Position numbers and translations under genes: made by a program
Shown here: one piece after another, positions 1-8,304 of the stretch
Numbering within the stretch: the stretch's first letter is position 1
How the letters are laid out: each line of letters opens with the position of its first letter
NCBI GenBank assembly: GCA_020636225.1
Contig: JACJYI010000004.1
Location: forward strand, 496,001-560,000
Origin: Lewinellaceae bacterium
GTDB taxonomy: Bacteria; Bacteroidota; Bacteroidia; Chitinophagales; Saprospiraceae
Reading direction: 5' to 3'
Length of the DNA stretch: 64,000 nt
The notes under the pieces: generated by a model
The model's database searches: none
The model's input: only the letters and a program-made list of their open reading frames with translations
Told to the model about the DNA's origin: nothing

Positions 1-1983
1 GGGCTGAACGGGTTCCAGCCCATACGTGACCAGGTAGGTGGCGATGACATAATGCGGATTGAACCCGTCCTTGCAATTGGGACAGGTGATCCCGGTCACG
101 CACCCCGGATTGTTGGGGTGACATAGGTCGATGTAGTTGTCAAAAACATAGGAGAGGTCGATCTTCTCATCCAGGATCCAACCCGACAGGTTATAGGTAT
201 TACCCGGACTGATAGCCCCCGGGCACCAACCGGCACGACTGAATTTCCAGCTGCCGAGCTGGTCTGCACATCCATCCGGATTGGGATTGCAGGTTCGCCA
301 TAACTTTTGGGAAAAGGCTCCCTGGTTGTTGATCTTGAACACATGGTCGGCCTCGAAGAATTCTGCTGCATTCAGCGAATTGTTCTCCCCCCATCCATGA
401 CCGGTGTTGATGACCACCAGTTCCGCTTCCTGGGCCTGGGGGCTGAATTGCAGATGAAAGGTATCCAGGGGTTGCAGGTTCTTCGGGTCGCCAAAAGGGA
501 AGGTCCCTGTCCAGAGTTTTTCCACCCGGGAATAGGGAAAGACGACATCGCCGGGAGTAAAGTCCAGATCCAGCGAAAACTCCCACCCGTTCTGATAGGT
601 GACCAGGTCCATGCGCACATCCACCACACCCTGAAGCAGGTCGGCAAAGCGGGTCAGGTCAACGGTATGATCGCATTCGATGCCATAGGGGGTGATATAG
701 CGGATGATCTCGTACCACTGTCCATCCCGGCCCCGGACAGACACCTGGGCAATGCGATCCCACGGATCACACCCGCCTGGTGGGCAGGTTATGGATAATG
801 TACCGGTGATCTGGCTGTAGCCACCTACGGAAGAAGGCAATTCGTAGGTGCCGGTATAGTTGTAAGGTCCACCACTGAAGATCTGGCCATGGTCAAAGGT
901 GGTCGCCTTTTCCGCCATGCCGGTATCGGTGATATCAAAGAACCGGTTCTGGGATCCCTGGTTGCCACCCGTGATCGTCGCCATGGCCTTTACCTGGTGG
1001 GATCCGTAGCTATCCGCTTGCCAGAGTGCCCGATAATAGCCATTCGATCCGGTAGCCTGGACGACTGTCCCGTCGATCTCGAACTGGACACTGGTCACTT
1101 CCAGCAGATCGGGATGGGCCACAGTAACGGTCGCACTGACCTCGTACCATCCCAGTTGAGGCATGAGGACCGGATAGGATGGTCCGGGTGTCCGAATGGT
1201 CACTACCGGCTGATGATCCGCTGGATTGACCACCAGGAAGGAACGCTCTACCGGGTTGGCGGCGCCGAAACTGGCATCTCCGCCTTGCTCCGCACGGACC
1301 ACCACCGTACCGGATTCCCCGGTGAAGGTCAGCATGGGACCGTTGACCTGCGCGGGCCCACTGACCAGTGTATAGGTGACCGGTAGCCCGGAACTCGCCT
1401 GGGCATTGAGGTCAATTCCGCCCCAGGACGACAGCTGCTTGGGTATCGCCGGAAAATCGATCGTCTGGAAATCACCGGCAGGATTCTGCCACACTTGCAC
1501 CTCAGCGAGAGACAATGGATTGGTGCCCTGCAATTGGATCCGAACATATCGGCCGGTCTGATTCAGGATGAAGGTGTGATCCGGATTGGGATAATCGCTC
1601 TGAAAGACACTGAATACACCCGGCTGCGCCTGGGTCACTGCCGGATCGTCCGAAGTGAATGGCTCTTCCGAGAGGAACAGGTAGAATTGACTCAGTCGAT
1701 TGGAGCAGCAATCGGTGCGGTTCCAGACACTGATGCCCCCGATGTCCTGGACACTCCCCAGGTCGACTTCCCACCAGGGTTGGAGCGTAGATTCAGTATG
1801 GGTTACTGACCCATTCCCCCACAGTCCATCCGTTACCCCGTCCACGGCTCGTGATGCCACTCCGTCATTGGCTGTTGTGGATTGTGTCGCTATCTGGTTG
1901 ACCGCGATATTCACCGGGGTCTGGGCCCAGCCGGTTTGAACAGAACAAAGGAGAAACAGGAGGAAGCAAGTAAGCCGGACCAT
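1..1983 (-). CDS. Secreted PNGase F-like protein with F5/8-type domain (3' end beyond window)
   Basis: The reading frame is open from an ATG at 1983 down to base 1, so at least 661 residues are present and the C-terminus lies outside the window. It starts with a signal peptide (about residues 1-22, ending GWAQ). Residues about 25-170 resemble a coagulation factor 5/8 C-type (discoidin) carbohydrate-binding domain (DGVASRAVDG, WWEVDLGS, RYVRIQL). A linker with Ig-like strands follows. From about residue 355 on it resembles peptide-N-glycosidase F: WDRIAQVSVR and YEIIRYITPYG match the N-terminal PNGase F domain, and HGWGENNSLNAAEF with RAGWCPG matches the C-terminal one. Family knowledge: PNGase F releases N-glycans from glycoproteins. 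Whether this copy keeps the catalytic acids cannot be settled by eye, and the fold is shared with copper monooxygenase-like proteins. Similar secreted Bacteroidota proteins end in a T9SS sorting domain, which would lie off the edge. Confidence 0.75.
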   Translation of the reverse strand, partial: MVRLTCFLLFLLCSVQTGWAQTPVNIAVNQIATQSTTANDGVASRAVDGVTDGLWGNGSVTHTESTLQPWWEVDLGSVQDIGGISVWNRTDCCSNRLSQFYLFLSEEPFTSDDPAVTQAQPGVFSVFQSDYPNPDHTFILNQTGRYVRIQLQGTNPLSLAEVQVWQNPAGDFQTIDFPAIPKQLSSWGGIDLNAQASSGLPVTYTLVSGPAQVNGPMLTFTGESGTVVVRAEQGGDASFGAANPVERSFLVVNPADHQPVVTIRTPGPSYPVLMPQLGWYEVSATVTVAHPDLLEVTSVQFEIDGTVVQATGSNGYYRALWQADSYGSHQVKAMATITGGNQGSQNRFFDITDTGMAEKATTFDHGQIFSGGPYNYTGTYELPSSVGGYSQITGTLSITCPPGGCDPWDRIAQVSVRGRDGQWYEIIRYITPYGIECDHTVDLTRFADLLQGVVDVRMDLVTYQNGWEFSLDLDFTPGDVVFPYSRVEKLWTGTFPFGDPKNLQPLDTFHLQFSPQAQEAELVVINTGHGWGENNSLNAAEFFEADHVFKINNQGAFSQKLWRTCNPNPDGCADQLGSWKFSRAGWCPGAISPGNTYNLSGWILDEKIDLSYVFDNYIDLCHPNNPGCVTGITCPNCKDGFNPHYVIATYLVTYGLEPVQP

Positions 1984-2115
1984 ATGCGAAAAAGGTATTC
2001 TGAAGAATTGATTGCCTTCGAAAGATAGCAGAGTTTCTTCGTTCAGATGGCAACTTCCCACCGGTCAGACCCGAAAGCAGCCTTTCTGTACCGGATCGGA
2101 TAGGGGGGTGAATCG

Positions 2116-2123
2116 TATCTTTG
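2116..2123 (+). promoter_or_regulatory. Putative Bacteroidota -7 element (TATCTTTG)
   Basis: The octamer fits the TAnnTTTG consensus of the Bacteroidota housekeeping sigma factor. It directly abuts ATG codons at 2124 and 2130, so the transcript would have almost no leader. No clear TTG -33 box is visible at the usual spacing. Confidence 0.4.
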
Positions 2124-2879
2124 ATGTACATGATCTACGAGAATCTCCTCCGCGATGCCCGCTTCGGGGCCAAGAAACTGGCCCTGCTCATCGACCCCGA
2201 CAAGCAGGATGCAGGTCAATTGGAGGAGGTCGCCCGTGAAGCTCAGCGGGTAGGTGTCGACTACCTGCTCGTGGGCGGCAGCCTGTTGACCCGGGATACC
2301 CTGAATGAAACCGTCCGTCGGCTCAAGCAGGAATCCAACCTGCCGGTGTTGCTTTTTCCGGGCTCATCCTGGCAGATCACGGATCAAGCCGATGCCCTGT
2401 TGTACCTGTCACTGATCTCCGGTCGGAATGCCGACCTCCTGATCGGACAGCAGGTCCAGGCAGCACCCCTGCTCGACCAGATGGACCTGGAAGTGATCCC
2501 GACCGGCTATATGCTCATCGACGGTGGCGCCCCCACCACGGTGTCCTACATCACCCAGACCGCGCCGATCCCTTCCAACAAGCCGGATATTGCCGTAGCC
2601 ACCGCCCTGGCCGGCAAGTACCTGGGCATGCAGGTGCTCTATCTGGATGCGGGGTCAGGAGCCAGGAATCCTGTGCCACCAGACATGATCCGGCAGGTCA
2701 AATGCCGGGTCGACCTGCCCCTCCTGGTGGGCGGTGGCATCCGGACGCCGGACCAGGCCGTACAGGCCCTTCGCAACGGGGCCGATATCGTGGTGATCGG
2801 TACGGCGATCGAACGCGATCCGACGCTACTGGCCGATATGGCCCAGGCCGTTCAAACCGCCATGCTCCTGGCAAACTAG
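2124..2879 (+). CDS. Geranylgeranylglyceryl phosphate synthase-like protein (GGGPS/PcrB family)
   Basis: The protein has about 251 residues and a TIM-barrel sequence typical of the family: the N-terminal LALLIDPDKQ motif, VGGSLLT, VLLFPGS near residues 75-80, YLDAGSGA, and the C-terminal phosphate-binding loops LLVGGGIRTPDQA and ADIVVIGTAIE. Family members join a polyprenyl diphosphate to glycerol-1-phosphate in an ether bond. Archaeal enzymes use geranylgeranyl-PP and Bacillus PcrB uses heptaprenyl-PP. Bacteroidota homologues of the archaeal-type group exist, but their physiological product is not settled. The mevalonate operon that makes the prenyl precursors ends about 2 kb downstream. Start candidates are TTG 2121, ATG 2124 and ATG 2130; ATG 2124 or 2130 is preferred because the TTG belongs to the promoter-like octamer. 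Confidence 0.88.
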   Translation: MYMIYENLLRDARFGAKKLALLIDPDKQDAGQLEEVAREAQRVGVDYLLVGGSLLTRDTLNETVRRLKQESNLPVLLFPGSSWQITDQADALLYLSLISGRNADLLIGQQVQAAPLLDQMDLEVIPTGYMLIDGGAPTTVSYITQTAPIPSNKPDIAVATALAGKYLGMQVLYLDAGSGARNPVPPDMIRQVKCRVDLPLLVGGGIRTPDQAVQALRNGADIVVIGTAIERDPTLLADMAQAVQTAMLLAN

Positions 2880-2936
2880 GTGATCCATCTTTCATTCCCG
2901 GAACCTCACGGGAAACCTGTACGTTTACGTCAGAAC

Positions 2937-3896
2937 ATGGCCATGCAACGTGAAGAAGGAACAGTGATCAAGTCGACCGGAAGCTGGTATCAGGTTCGGA
3001 TACCCGGTTCAGCAGAGCCCCTGTCCTGCCGCATTACCGGAAAACATCGATTGGGCAACCTGAAGCTGACCAACCCCGTGGCCGTTGGTGATCAGGTCAT
3101 CGTAAGCCGCGAACCGGATGGTTCCGGCATGATCCGGGAGATCCGGCCACGAACCAACTATGTGGTCCGACAGAGCCCCCGCCAAAAACACCAGGTCCAC
3201 CTGCTCGCCTCCAATGTGGATCAGGCCATCCTGGTCATGACCATCGTTGAGCCCAATATCAAACAGGGATTCATTGACCGCTACCTGCTGATGACCGAAC
3301 CCTACGATGTTCCGACAGTCATCGTGTGCAATAAGGCGGATCTCTATGACGAGGATGCCCTGGATATCCTGGGCGGCCTGATCATGTTGTACGAGCCTCT
3401 TGGCTATACCATCGTGGTGTGCTCCGCCCTGGATGGTACTGGACTCGACGAATTGAAAGCCATCCTGAAAGACAAGCGCAGTCTGATCAGCGGACAGAGT
3501 GGCGTCGGAAAATCCACGCTGATCAACGCCCTCCAGCCGGGGTTCGACCTGCGCACCAGTGAGTTGTCCGATTACAGCGGAAAGGGACAACATACCACCA
3601 CATTCGCCGAGATGTATACCCTGGCCTTTGGCGGGGAGATCATTGACACACCCGGTATCAAGACCCTGTCATACAATCACCTCACGGTCCAGGATGTCAG
3701 CCACAATTTCAGGGAGATCTTCACCGCCAGCACCGACTGCCGGTTCGGGGATTGCCTGCATCGCAACGAACCCGGTTGTGCCGTCAAGGAAGCCGTGGAG
3801 GACGGGCGCATTCATCCCCTCCGCTACATGAACTACCTGCAGATCCTCGAGGAGATCGAAAACCAGAACTACTGGGAACTGCGGGAAGACATCTGA
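2937..3896 (+). CDS. rsgA: Ribosome small subunit-dependent GTPase A
   Basis: RsgA is a circularly permuted GTPase that checks late 30S subunit assembly. The protein has about 319 residues. It contains an N-terminal OB fold (REEGTVIKSTGSWYQVR), then the permuted G motifs in the order G4 (VCNKADL), G5 (CSALDGTG), G1 (SGQSGVGKSTLIN) and G3 (IDTPGIK), and a C-terminal zinc-binding region with C-x5-C-x-H (CRFGDCLH) and a later Cys. The frame is open back to a GTG at 2880, but homology begins near the ATG at 2937 (or 2943), which is chosen here. TACGTTTA at 2920-2927 could be its -7 element. A second, more divergent RsgA lies at 42723-43787 on the other strand. Confidence 0.93.
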   Translation: MAMQREEGTVIKSTGSWYQVRIPGSAEPLSCRITGKHRLGNLKLTNPVAVGDQVIVSREPDGSGMIREIRPRTNYVVRQSPRQKHQVHLLASNVDQAILVMTIVEPNIKQGFIDRYLLMTEPYDVPTVIVCNKADLYDEDALDILGGLIMLYEPLGYTIVVCSALDGTGLDELKAILKDKRSLISGQSGVGKSTLINALQPGFDLRTSELSDYSGKGQHTTTFAEMYTLAFGGEIIDTPGIKTLSYNHLTVQDVSHNFREIFTASTDCRFGDCLHRNEPGCAVKEAVEDGRIHPLRYMNYLQILEEIENQNYWELREDI

Positions 3897-3901
3897 TCCG
3901 C

Positions 3902-4642
3902 CTAGCCGTAGAGCTCGTAGACTACCTGGTCACGCGCATAGCCCATCTCGATCAACAGGTTTTCGACCGCCGAGTCGATCATGTTCGTCCATCCGCACAG
4001 GAGGAATTTCAGATCCGGCCTGACATGGGCATACTCCTCCTTGTACGCCTGGTGGACATAGCCCTTCATCATCCAGGGCTCGGATGGATCATTCTCGATC
4101 CTCGACAGGGTGGCGGTATAGCGGAATCTCGGTTGGCGGGCTGCCAGGTCCAGGAATTCATCGGCATACAGCAGATCCTCCCTGGTCCTCGATCCGTAGA
4201 TCAGATGGATGTCCCGGTCAGGCCATCCCCGATGGTCCAGGTCGAAGAGCATGCTGCGGAAGGGCGCTACCCCGGTGCCTGTGCAGATCATCACCAGGTC
4301 CTGGTCGATCCGCTGGGGCAGGACAAAGGCGCCATCCGGGCCCTTGAACTTGATCAGGGTACCCACTTCAACCTGATGGAACAGGTATTCCGTAGCCAGT
4401 CCGCCCGGCATATGGACGATACAGAGCTCGATAGGCTGACCTGGTTGCGGTCGGCTGGCAATGGAATAACTGCGCCACCGTTGCAGACGCTTTTCGCCGA
4501 TGGGCAGGTCCATAGTCAGGAACTGACCGGCCTGGAAATCAAAGACAGGAGCATCAGCAGGCAACTCCAACCAGATCCGCCGTACCCGCGGAGAGGCGGA
4601 TTCGATTCGGGTGACCGGCGCTGTATACCAGGTGGTAGGCAT
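3902..4642 (-). CDS. Ferredoxin--NADP reductase-like flavoprotein
   Basis: This is a 246-residue single-module flavoreductase of the plant/bacterial FNR superfamily. It transfers electrons between NAD(P)H and a ferredoxin or flavodoxin through FAD. The FAD-binding signature is RSYSIAS (about residues 57-63), followed by the phosphate-binding GGLATEYLF loop. The NAD(P)-binding half has GTGTGVAPFRSML (about 120-132) and LIYGSRTREDLLY. The C-terminus VVYELYG has the aromatic residue near the end that stacks on the flavin. There is no fused 2Fe-2S domain. It converges on rsgA with only 5 bp between stop codons and lies 109 bp beyond the isoprenoid operon on the same strand, so cotranscription is possible. 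It could supply reduced flavin for type 2 IPP isomerase, which needs reduced FMN (inference). Confidence 0.85.
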   Translation of the reverse strand: MPTTWYTAPVTRIESASPRVRRIWLELPADAPVFDFQAGQFLTMDLPIGEKRLQRWRSYSIASRPQPGQPIELCIVHMPGGLATEYLFHQVEVGTLIKFKGPDGAFVLPQRIDQDLVMICTGTGVAPFRSMLFDLDHRGWPDRDIHLIYGSRTREDLLYADEFLDLAARQPRFRYTATLSRIENDPSEPWMMKGYVHQAYKEEYAHVRPDLKFLLCGWTNMIDSAVENLLIEMGYARDQVVYELYG

Positions 4643-4751
4643 AGAGGGATTGATTTATTTCAAGCGACAGATCGTATTCTCTGCCATGGAAAACATAAAC
4701 CGGAAACCGGGAGAAAGTTGAGATGCGAAGCCTCAAGTCATGGAATGGCAA

Positions 4752-5672
4752 CTACCCTTCCAGAACCAATTCCCTCCAGGAGAAGACTACCGGGAATCCC
4801 CGCTCAGCCAACCACCGTTTCATCGCCTTGGGATCCTCATGTGAGGCAGCCAGGAAAAAGTCGCCACCCCAGGCTCCCAAAGGCTTGATCAACCCCGGAA
4901 AATCCGGCGCCCAGGGATTGGCCTCCACTTGCAGGATCCTGCTCAGGCGCTGGTTGTGCTCGGTCAGGTATCCCATCCACTCATCCAGCGATTCTGCATC
5001 CACCACCTGGTTGCTCAGCAGAGAAATGGCCTCCACCTCTGAGGCTGCCTTCCGCAGGGCATCAGCATGCTGATCAACGGAATGGCGCGAATTCATCTTG
5101 TTTCCCGAATAGACCAGAAGCAACTGATCGGCAAATCCCCAATCCAATCCCAGGGGTGTGATGTGGATCTCATCCTCGGTGTTCCGGTACAGGATCGGTC
5201 CTTCTGCTGTGGCACAGGCCAGGTCGTAGCCTGATCCGCCAAAGGTTTGGTCATACAGGGTCCAGGGGTCGACCTCGCCCCATTCGGCGATGGCATGGAT
5301 CAGGGTGCTGCTGCTGCCCATGCCCCAGGCGGGGTCAAATTCCAGGCGGCATTCCACTTTCTGCCCTTTCCAGTCCGCCAGGAAATCCGGATTCTGCCGG
5401 GTCACGGCTGTGAGGATGTCGGTCAGGCGGTTGGCCATATCCTGGTCGGATGTCTCCTGTGCTGTAAAGTCCAGCATGGAAAACTGGCCTTCAAACCACA
5501 CCGAACCATCCGGACGAAGGCTCTTCCAGTGAAGATCAGCACCCCGGGCAGGCTTGATGCTGACATGCTGGCCCAGTTTCAACGGAACAGCCAACGCTTC
5601 GGCGCCTTGCAGGACCAGATACTCTCCAGTGATCAGGAGCTTGCCATGAGCATAAGAAGTGATTGCAGACAA
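4752..5672 (-). CDS. GYDIA-family GHMP kinase (mevalonate pathway context)
   Basis: This is a 306-residue GHMP-superfamily small-molecule kinase. The N-terminal motif SYAHGKLLITGEYLVL and the ATP-binding glycine/serine loop AWGMGSSSTLIHA are clear. GSGYDLACA is the variant that names the Bacteroidota GYDIA subfamily. The C-terminal loop GAWGGDFFLA corresponds to GHMP motif 3. It lies 13 bp after the HMG-CoA reductase gene on the same strand, in the operon fni-mvaA-kinase, so a role in phosphorylating mevalonate or phosphomevalonate is likely but not proven. Other steps of the pathway (HMG-CoA synthase, diphosphomevalonate decarboxylase) are not in the window. The start is the ATG at 5672; no in-frame alternative lies before the motif. 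Confidence 0.85.
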   Translation of the reverse strand: MSAITSYAHGKLLITGEYLVLQGAEALAVPLKLGQHVSIKPARGADLHWKSLRPDGSVWFEGQFSMLDFTAQETSDQDMANRLTDILTAVTRQNPDFLADWKGQKVECRLEFDPAWGMGSSSTLIHAIAEWGEVDPWTLYDQTFGGSGYDLACATAEGPILYRNTEDEIHITPLGLDWGFADQLLLVYSGNKMNSRHSVDQHADALRKAASEVEAISLLSNQVVDAESLDEWMGYLTEHNQRLSRILQVEANPWAPDFPGLIKPLGAWGGDFFLAASHEDPKAMKRWLAERGFPVVFSWRELVLEG

Positions 5673-5685
5673 AGGAACGGGTGTT

Positions 5686-7044
5686 TCACGGTTTCACCGC
5701 GAAGGTAGCAGGTTGGGTGCGAATCCACTCCAAATATTCGCGCACACCCTGGTAGGTGACCACTTTATCCGAAAAATGCCCTTCGACAGATACCTTTTCA
5801 TGATCGGAAGCCCCCAGGCTGTGCAGGATGTTCTGGAGGTGCATTTTCATATGCCCCTGCTGAATCCCCGTGGTAACCAGGGATCGCAAGGCGGCAAAAT
5901 TCTGGGCAAGACCCACCGAAGCGACGATCTGCATCAATTCCTCGGCCGTTGGATTGCCCAGCAACTCCAATGATCTTCTGGCCATGGGGTGGAGCGCGGT
6001 CAGTCCACCGACGGTACCCAGGGCCAGGGGAATGTCCATCCAGAAATGGAAGACCTCATCCTCGATCCGGCATTCACTGAGGCCCCGATACTGGCCATCC
6101 CGGGCGGCATAGGCGTGACCACATGCCTCCACAGCCCGAAAGTCATTGCCCGTAGCAATCACGACCGCGTCGATCCCATTGAAGATCCCCTTGTTGTGGG
6201 TCGTAGCCCGATAGGGGTCCATGCGGGCGATCCGAACGGCCAGGGCAAATTTCTCGGCAAAGGTCCGGGCATCGATCCCGTTGGGGAAGGAACCCAGGGC
6301 GTTGACCGGGCAAGACACTTCGGCACGGACCAGGCATTCGGGGGTGTAGTTGGACAGGATGGACATGATCACCTGGACCTCACGCTCTTCGTCCGACCAG
6401 TCTGCCTGTCCGGAGATCACATCGGTCAGGGTCTGGGCAAAGGATTCCAGAACGGTATTGATCAGGTTGGCACCCATGGAATCACAGGTCTCCATGTCGA
6501 TATCGATCTGGTAATACCCTGCTTCCACTTCCGGCAAGGTGCGCAGACGGACGCCCACCAGGCCTCCGCCCCGTTTTTCCATATTCGCCAGGTGCACTGC
6601 CGCATCACGTCTCATGGCTTGTTCCAGCATGGGGAAAAGCGCCTCCAATTTCTCCCGTGGTCCCCGCCACAAGAAATGGACCTGGCCCTTCTTGATCATG
6701 CCGATCACCCTGGCTTGAAAACCACCTCGGTCCATCCAGAACTTGGCTGCGGCGGAGGCTGCCGCCACGACAGAACTTTCCTCGATCACCATCGGGACAC
6801 AATAGTACTGGCCGTTGATGAGGACATTGGGGGCAACCCCGTAGGGCAGCAGATAGTTGGAGATGGTGTTCTCACTGAAGCCGTCGAGCACCTTCTGCTG
6901 GTCTTCATTGTGATGCCAGTAACTGGTCAGCTCACGCATGACGGTATCCGGATCCCGGAAGAAGTTCTCCACGATCCACTTGATCTTCCCCACCTTGGAA
7001 AGCTTGGAAAACCCGGCGATGGGCTGTTTGGGTGCCGTACTCAT
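5686..7044 (-). CDS. mvaA: Class II hydroxymethylglutaryl-CoA reductase
   Basis: HMG-CoA reductase makes mevalonate from HMG-CoA; databases label class II enzymes degradative, but Bacteroidota appear to use them for biosynthesis. The protein has 452 residues, slightly longer than the Pseudomonas enzyme, and lacks the membrane domain of class I. Visible motifs are SENTISNY with the catalytic Glu near residue 60, the substrate region VIEESSVVAAAS, HNKGIFNGIDAVV with the catalytic Lys (about 284), ATGNDFRAVEA with the catalytic Asp (about 301), and IQQGHMKMH with the C-terminal catalytic His (about 398). The start overlaps the end of fni by 4 bp (ATGA), so the two are translationally coupled. 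Confidence 0.95.
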   Translation of the reverse strand: MSTAPKQPIAGFSKLSKVGKIKWIVENFFRDPDTVMRELTSYWHHNEDQQKVLDGFSENTISNYLLPYGVAPNVLINGQYYCVPMVIEESSVVAAASAAAKFWMDRGGFQARVIGMIKKGQVHFLWRGPREKLEALFPMLEQAMRRDAAVHLANMEKRGGGLVGVRLRTLPEVEAGYYQIDIDMETCDSMGANLINTVLESFAQTLTDVISGQADWSDEEREVQVIMSILSNYTPECLVRAEVSCPVNALGSFPNGIDARTFAEKFALAVRIARMDPYRATTHNKGIFNGIDAVVIATGNDFRAVEACGHAYAARDGQYRGLSECRIEDEVFHFWMDIPLALGTVGGLTALHPMARRSLELLGNPTAEELMQIVASVGLAQNFAALRSLVTTGIQQGHMKMHLQNILHSLGASDHEKVSVEGHFSDKVVTYQGVREYLEWIRTQPATFAVKP

Positions 7045-8111
7045 AGACTTGCCTCTTCCTTGATCTGTAAAAATGCCTGGGCCATCTCCAACCCCCTGAT
7101 CTGTGCTTCCAGATAGCGGAACAGGGGTTCTTCTCCTTCCCGCGCATACCGCAACAAGGCGGAAGCCTGGCCATAGATCGAGGTGAGCTGGCAGCTCCTG
7201 GTCAGGTAATAGCCATCGAGAAAATCATGGACCCCTCCGGAGATGATGATCTGCTGGCAAGACAGCGGACCTTTCTTTTCGCGGACGATCTGATTGATCC
7301 ATCCGACCATCTGTCGGGCATCATGGCCCACTCTGACCATCGGTGCCCAATGTTCTCTCAGATCGTCGGTCCGGCGAAGGTTTTCCAGTTGGGCAAAATT
7401 GGTCCCACCAGCAGCGGCCAGATCAACGGCCGCCAGAGGCAGATGAAGCAGGGCCTTCAGGCTGTGGTATCCCATCCCCTGTCCAACCTCCTTGACCATC
7501 ACCGGATAGGTGGCCTTGTCCAGGATCTGTTGGATGGTCCGCAATGGAGGCTGCTCAAATCGATCTCCTTCCGGTTGAAACCATTCCTGGAGCGGGTTGA
7601 CGTGAATGATCAGGCCATCCGCGTCCAGGCGCTGGATCAAGGAGTCGATTAAATGCAGATCTCCCTGTTTGATGAGCACTTCAAGCTGGGCAATGCCCAG
7701 ATTCGCATACAAGGGCAGATCCGGACCTAGCAACGGTCGAACGGCAAAATCAGCCAGGTGCTCATCACTGGTCAACAGCGATCGACAGCTCCCGAGGCCC
7801 ATGCCCATCCCAAACTGCCGGCAGGCCCTGGCGAGGTTGGTGTTGATGGTCCTGGCCCAGGTGGCTCCCCCTGTCATGCTCGACACCCAGATCGGTGTGC
7901 GCATGGTTTTACCCAGGAAGGTGATGTCAGGCAGACTGCCGGGCATAGGATGCCCACTGAACATGGGTTCGTACAGAAAGCGTTCGTCCAGTTCACCGGA
8001 GGAGATCCTGGACTGGAAGGCCAATTCGATGTGATCGGCTTTTCTCGCCTCAGCTGTGCCCGGACTTTCCGCGATCAATGGACCCGAAATCGGGCTATCT
8101 GCCTTTTTCAT
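7041..8111 (-). CDS. fni: Type 2 isopentenyl-diphosphate delta-isomerase
   Basis: This 356-residue FMN enzyme interconverts isopentenyl-PP and dimethylallyl-PP. It is unrelated to the type 1 isomerase. Family features: RKADHIELA and the N-terminal substrate residues, LGKTMRTPIWVSSMTGGA, GMGLGSCRSLL, LYANLGIAQL, LIIHVNPLQEW with the Asn/Gln substrate contacts, PVMVKEVGQGM with the FMN-contacting Lys, VDLAAAGGTNFAQLE, and IIISGGVHDFLDGY near the C-terminus. It is first in the operon and has a 193-bp divergent gap to hutH. The region 8112-8304 holds no further gene; no convincing -33/-7 pair was found in it. Confidence 0.93.
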   Translation of the reverse strand: MKKADSPISGPLIAESPGTAEARKADHIELAFQSRISSGELDERFLYEPMFSGHPMPGSLPDITFLGKTMRTPIWVSSMTGGATWARTINTNLARACRQFGMGMGLGSCRSLLTSDEHLADFAVRPLLGPDLPLYANLGIAQLEVLIKQGDLHLIDSLIQRLDADGLIIHVNPLQEWFQPEGDRFEQPPLRTIQQILDKATYPVMVKEVGQGMGYHSLKALLHLPLAAVDLAAAGGTNFAQLENLRRTDDLREHWAPMVRVGHDARQMVGWINQIVREKKGPLSCQQIIISGGVHDFLDGYYLTRSCQLTSIYGQASALLRYAREGEEPLFRYLEAQIRGLEMAQAFLQIKEEASL

Positions 8112-8304
8112 ACCATGAAGTTAATGATTCGGTGACAACACCATTCAGGTCATTCCTGTGATACGAGCACCAGGGAGCATTAACTCCGATGCATGGTCCT
8201 GAGTTCATGGAAACCAAATTCAACCAGAGTCATCCGGATCTTTCCAACGGCGAAACCGTAGATTTACCCTCCGACTGAAACCCCGACTGGATAAAACCCC
8301 CTTC

